Assembly: GCF_020535545.1 (NCBI RefSeq)
Contig: NZ_CP084753.1
Location: 558,001 to 622,000 of the forward strand
Source of the DNA: Roseateles sp. XES5
GTDB lineage: Bacteria > Pseudomonadota > Alphaproteobacteria > Rhizobiales > Rhizobiaceae
Reading direction: 5' to 3'
Length of the DNA: 64,000 nucleotides
A program made the position numbers and the translations under genes. This document shows positions 60,693 through 64,000 of this stretch, piece after piece. A model generated the notes under the pieces. It was given only the letters and a program-made list of their open reading frames with translations. It ran no database searches and was not told the DNA's origin. Positions within the stretch are counted from its first letter, which is position 1, and each line of letters begins with the position of its first letter.

Positions 60693-61727
60693 TTACTTGG
60701 CCGACCATTCCGCCCAGCGGGCGGTCAGGGTGTCGATATTGTCGATCCAGAAAGCATCGTCGATCTTCAACACGTTGCCGGCATTTTCCGGCGCGGTCGG
60801 CAGGTCGGCGCGCAGCTTGGCGTCGATGAGGTCGAAAGCCTTGGCGGAGGTGATGCCGATCGGCTGGACTTCCGGCAGATGGCTCTGCGGCTCCGCCTCG
60901 CCGGCGAACTTCAGGAGATCGTAGGCGGCGTCGACATTCGGCGAGGTCTTGAGAATGACCCAGCTGTCCACGGTCTGCAGCGACTGGTCCCAAACGATGC
61001 CGAAGGGCTTGTTTTCCTTGTTGATCGCGTTGGTGACGCGACCGTTAAAGGAGGTCGTCATGACCACCTCGCCGGAGGAGAGCAACTGCATCGGCTGGCC
61101 GCCGGAGGACCAGAAGACCAACGAGGACTTGATCGTGTCGAGCTTGGCGAAGGCCCGGTCGACACCCTCGGGCGTCGAGAGCACCTGGTAGACCTCGTCC
61201 GGCTTCACGCCGTCGGCAAGCAGGGCGAATTCCAGGCTGGTCTTCGGCGAATTGCGCATGGAGCGCTTGCCCGGATATTTCGCAAGGTCGAAGAAATCGG
61301 CCCAGCTCGGCGGCGCGCTGATGCGCGACTTGTCGTAAGCGAGAACGTGATTGTAGATCGCCGCGCCGATGCCGCATTCGCTGACGGCGCCCTGCACGTA
61401 ATTGTCCTTGCCGCCGAGGCGGTCGACGTCGAGCGGCAGGATCAGCCCTTCCTCGCAGGCGATCTGCAGTTCCTCGCTCTCGGCGATCACGATGTCCCAG
61501 CCGCTGTCGCCGCTTTCCACCTTGGTGCGCAGCACGCCGATACCGTTCTCCCAGGTGTCTTCCACCACCTTCTTGCCGCTCTTTTCCTGGTAGGGCACGA
61601 AGATGGCGTTGTGCTGGGCTTCCTGGAACGTGCCGCCGTTGGAGACGATCACGAGGTCGCGGGCATTGGCGGCCGCAAGCGGCACGACGCTGGCCATGAG
61701 GAAGGCGAGAAGCGTTTTCTTGAGCAT
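60693..61727 (-). CDS. Spermidine/putrescine-type ABC substrate-binding protein (PotD-like)
   Basis: 344 residues with a Sec signal ending near residue 23 (AAANARD), then LVIVSNGGTFQEAQ, the start of the PotD/PotF-type fold, and NHVLAYDKSRI, SWADFFDLAKYPGKR. The polyamine-binding Asp/Trp residues cannot be placed surely. The ATG at 61727 follows AAAAAGGGGA. It lies between the ATPase and permease genes. Confidence 0.87.
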   Translation of the reverse strand: MLKKTLLAFLMASVVPLAAANARDLVIVSNGGTFQEAQHNAIFVPYQEKSGKKVVEDTWENGIGVLRTKVESGDSGWDIVIAESEELQIACEEGLILPLDVDRLGGKDNYVQGAVSECGIGAAIYNHVLAYDKSRISAPPSWADFFDLAKYPGKRSMRNSPKTSLEFALLADGVKPDEVYQVLSTPEGVDRAFAKLDTIKSSLVFWSSGGQPMQLLSSGEVVMTTSFNGRVTNAINKENKPFGIVWDQSLQTVDSWVILKTSPNVDAAYDLLKFAGEAEPQSHLPEVQPIGITSAKAFDLIDAKLRADLPTAPENAGNVLKIDDAFWIDNIDTLTARWAEWSAK

Positions 61728-61759
61728 GTCTATTCCCCTTTTTCGTTTGAAGTCATGCA

Positions 61760-62857
61760 CTATGCGAGAACCAGCGCATCGGCCGCCGGCACGGAGAGCG
61801 ACACCGTCCCGCCGGCCCCCGGCAGGCAGGCGCCCGATTGCGGATTGAGTTTGATCTGCAGCGATTGCCCGCCCGGTATGTCCACGCGCACCCGCACATG
61901 GTCGCCATGGAAGGCGCTTTCGCTGACGGTGCCGTCGAGCCGGTTCGGCCCGGCGGCAGCAGGCGAAATGGATTCCGGCCGCGCGACGAAGACGGCGGGG
62001 CCGCCCACCGCAAGCCCCTCGCCCGCCCGCGCCGAAAGCACGGTGCCGCCGGCAAGGCGGATGTCGGCCATGCCGTCCGAAAGCGCCGTCACAGTGCCTT
62101 CCAGCATGTTGGTTTCGCCGAGGAAGCTCGCGACGAAGCGGTTGCGCGGCCGGGTGTAGATCTCGGTCGGCGAGGTGATCTGCTGGATGCGGCCCTGATG
62201 GAAGACCGCGACGCGGTCCGACATGGTCAGCGCCTCGTCCTGGTCATGCGTGACATAGACGAAGGTGAGGCCGAGCTGGCGGTGGATGTTCTTGATCTCG
62301 GTCTGCATCTGCTCGCGCAGCGCCTTGTCGAGCGCGCCGAGCGGTTCGTCCATCAGCACCATGCGCGGCCGGTAGACGAGCGCGCGGGCAAGCGCCACGC
62401 GCTGCTGCTGGCCGCCCGAAAGCTGAGCGGGATGGCGGTCGGCGAAACTGGTGAGATGCACCAGCGCCAGCGCCTCTTCCACCCGCCGCCGCCGCTCGGC
62501 CGCATCGACCTTGCGCACGCCGAGCGGGAAGGCGATGTTTTCCGCCACGCTCATATGCGGGAACAGCGCGTAGCTCTGGAACACCACGCCCATGTCGCGC
62601 CGGTAGGGCGGCAGGCCGGTAATGTCGCGGCCCTCGAAGGTGATGGTGCCGGCATCCGGCCACTCGAAGCCGGCCAGCATCATCAGCGTCGTCGTCTTGC
62701 CCGAGCCGCTGGGGCCGAGCAATGTCAGGAACTCGCCCCTGGCGATGTCGAGATCCAGCCCGTCGACCACGGTCGTCTTGCCGTCGTACCGCTTGGTGAC
62801 GGACCGGAAGGAAACGATGGGAGCCCCCTCTCCCGTCTGGCGCTCCGGGCTCGTCAT
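61760..62857 (-). CDS. Spermidine/putrescine-type ABC transporter ATP-binding protein (PotA-like)
   Basis: 365 residues. ATPase domain with Walker A GPSGSGKTT (about 48-56), Q-loop VVFQSYALFPHMSV, signature LSGGQQQR and Walker B MVLMDEPLGALD. A C-terminal TOBE-type domain lies at about 290-365. It overlaps the aminotransferase stop by 4 bases (ATGA), so import and catabolism are coupled. Confidence 0.92.
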   Translation of the reverse strand: MTSPERQTGEGAPIVSFRSVTKRYDGKTTVVDGLDLDIARGEFLTLLGPSGSGKTTTLMMLAGFEWPDAGTITFEGRDITGLPPYRRDMGVVFQSYALFPHMSVAENIAFPLGVRKVDAAERRRRVEEALALVHLTSFADRHPAQLSGGQQQRVALARALVYRPRMVLMDEPLGALDKALREQMQTEIKNIHRQLGLTFVYVTHDQDEALTMSDRVAVFHQGRIQQITSPTEIYTRPRNRFVASFLGETNMLEGTVTALSDGMADIRLAGGTVLSARAGEGLAVGGPAVFVARPESISPAAAGPNRLDGTVSESAFHGDHVRVRVDIPGGQSLQIKLNPQSGACLPGAGGTVSLSVPAADALVLA

Positions 62858-64000
62858 CGGCCGAGCTGCCCCTCTACCTCTTCGATGCCACCCTTGACGG
62901 CAGCGACGATGGCCTCGATGTCACCGGGCGCGGCGACGAGCGGCGGCGAGAAGACCAGGGTCGGCCCCAGCGCCCGCAGCAGCACGCCGCGCGCCTTCAC
63001 GGCGTCGGCGACCTTCGCCCCGATGCCGGCGGCCGGCGCGAAGGGCCGCTTTTCCGCCTTGTCCTCGACGAATTCAACGGCGGCCATCAGGCCGATGCCG
63101 CGCACGTCGCCGACGATGGAGGAGCCGGCGAGAGCACGAAGCCCGTCCTGCAGGATCGGCGCCTTGGCGCGCACCTGGCCGCAGATGTCGATCTCGTCGT
63201 AGATTTTCAGCGTCTCGTTCGCGACGGCAGCGCCCACCGGATGGCCGCCATAGGTGTAGCCGTGGCCGAAGCCGCCGAGTTGCGCGGTGAAATCGGCGAC
63301 CGCCTGATAGACGCGGTCGGTCATCATCAGCGCAGAGATGGGGAAATAGGCCGAGGACAGACCCTTGGCGCAGGTCAGCATGTCCGGTTCCAGCCCATAG
63401 AGCTGCGAGCCCCAATAGGCGCCCGTACGTCCGAAGCCGCAGATCACCTCGTCGGCGACGAACAGGATCTCGTATTTGCGCAGGATGCGCTGGACATGAT
63501 CGAAATAGCCGCGCGGCGGCACCACGACGCCGCCCGTGCCCATGACGGGCTCGGCGAAGAAAGCGGAGATCGTCTCCGGCCCCTCGCGCAGGATCAGCGC
63601 CTCCAGCTCCTCGCCGAGGCGGGCCGAATAGGCCTCCTCGGTCTCGTCCGCCAGCATGCCGCGATAGGTGTCCGGGCAGGAGACATGCAGGAAGCCCGGC
63701 AGCGGCAGGCCCCAGCCATTGTGCATGTTGGGCAGGCCCGTGAGGCTGGCCGAGGCGATGGTCGTGCCGTGATAGGCGCGCTGACGGCCGATGATCTTGC
63801 GCTTTTCCGGCTTGCCGATGGCCGCGTGGTAGAACCAGGAAAGCTTGATTGCCGTATCGACCGCCTCCGAGCCGGACGCCTGGAACAGCGCCTTGGACAT
63901 CGGCGACGGGGCACGGGCGATCAGCGCCTCGGCAAGATCGATCACCGGCTCGCTGGTGCGATGGGCGAAGGTCTGGATATAGGGCAGCTTGAGCATCTGG
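62854..64000 (-). CDS. Class III aminotransferase of the putrescine/omega-amino-acid type (5' partial)
   Basis: PLP enzyme with SGSEAVDTAIKLSWFYHAA, GRQRAYHGTTIASASLTG, FFAEPVMGTGGVVVPP, FVADEVICGFGRTG and the PLP Lys in LTCAKGLSSAYFP. The N-terminus runs past the right edge (the frame continues upstream of the ATG at 63996). It resembles putrescine-pyruvate or omega-amine aminotransferases. In an operon with a polyamine-type importer it probably deaminates the imported amine. Confidence 0.85.
   Translation of the reverse strand, partial: QMLKLPYIQTFAHRTSEPVIDLAEALIARAPSPMSKALFQASGSEAVDTAIKLSWFYHAAIGKPEKRKIIGRQRAYHGTTIASASLTGLPNMHNGWGLPLPGFLHVSCPDTYRGMLADETEEAYSARLGEELEALILREGPETISAFFAEPVMGTGGVVVPPRGYFDHVQRILRKYEILFVADEVICGFGRTGAYWGSQLYGLEPDMLTCAKGLSSAYFPISALMMTDRVYQAVADFTAQLGGFGHGYTYGGHPVGAAVANETLKIYDEIDICGQVRAKAPILQDGLRALAGSSIVGDVRGIGLMAAVEFVEDKAEKRPFAPAAGIGAKVADAVKARGVLLRALGPTLVFSPPLVAAPGDIEAIVAAVKGGIEEVEGQLGR

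Noticed and set aside
1..64000. CRISPR arrays, tRNA or rRNA genes, transposases, phage genes
   Set aside because: None seen by reading. Short tRNA-like folds could be missed by eye.

Overview
The window is high-GC DNA from an alphaproteobacterium, most likely a member of the Rhizobiaceae (Ensifer/Shinella/Rhizobium/Agrobacterium group). The signs are a minCDE operon with a CtrA-type box, an Lrp-type PutR beside a trifunctional-length PutA without a ribbon-helix-helix domain, a RirA-type iron box, many LivFGHM-type ABC transporters, MocR and IclR regulators, and dispersed 100-bp intergenic palindromic elements. In well-studied rhizobia minCDE lies on a secondary replicon, so a chromid is a plausible origin (inference). 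No rRNA, tRNA, CRISPR array, transposase or phage gene was seen.

Layout. 1-3,700: the 3' end of a class III extradiol dioxygenase (hpaD-like), a TerC-type membrane protein, then an SDR/MoaF/NTF2-like operon. 3,722-13,392: a minus-strand run of FeaR-like regulator, aldehyde dehydrogenase, GMC oxidoreductase, a complete Liv-type ABC importer and an AraC regulator. 13,499-18,152: a second, paralogous Liv-type importer whose permease and ATPase are fused. 18,275-24,138: amidohydrolase, aldehyde dehydrogenase and APC permease, tied to a divergent IclR regulator by two identical 17-bp palindromes and a second shared promoter block at identical spacing. 24,143-27,120: Lrp regulator, alanine racemase and D-amino-acid dehydrogenase. 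27,136-32,818: siderophore receptor, binding protein, SIP-type reductase and AraC regulator around a TGA-N9-TCA box. 34,308-37,162: gabT-gabD. 37,224-41,431: homogentisate pathway (hmgA, fahA, maiA) with a MarR regulator. 41,520-47,105: small proteins, a CuA-less CoxB-like protein, putR and putA. 47,552-49,418: minCDE. 49,831-52,005: an inverse-autotransporter-like barrel with a beta-helix passenger. 52,158-58,278: a frameshifted peptide-binding protein, two DMT transporters, a MocR regulator, and small or DUF genes. 58,617-64,000: a spermidine/putrescine-type ABC importer and an aminotransferase that runs off the window.

Taken together this is an amine and amino-acid catabolic region: aromatic amines or acids, GABA, D-alanine, proline, tyrosine via homogentisate, and polyamine-like substrates. 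Each module carries its own importer and local regulator. The strongest unexplained items are the duplicated IclR-linked promoter architecture, the barrel plus beta-helix protein, intergenic elements that supply stop codons to neighbouring genes, a minD that looks mosaic, and a CoxB-like protein that has lost most of its copper ligands.
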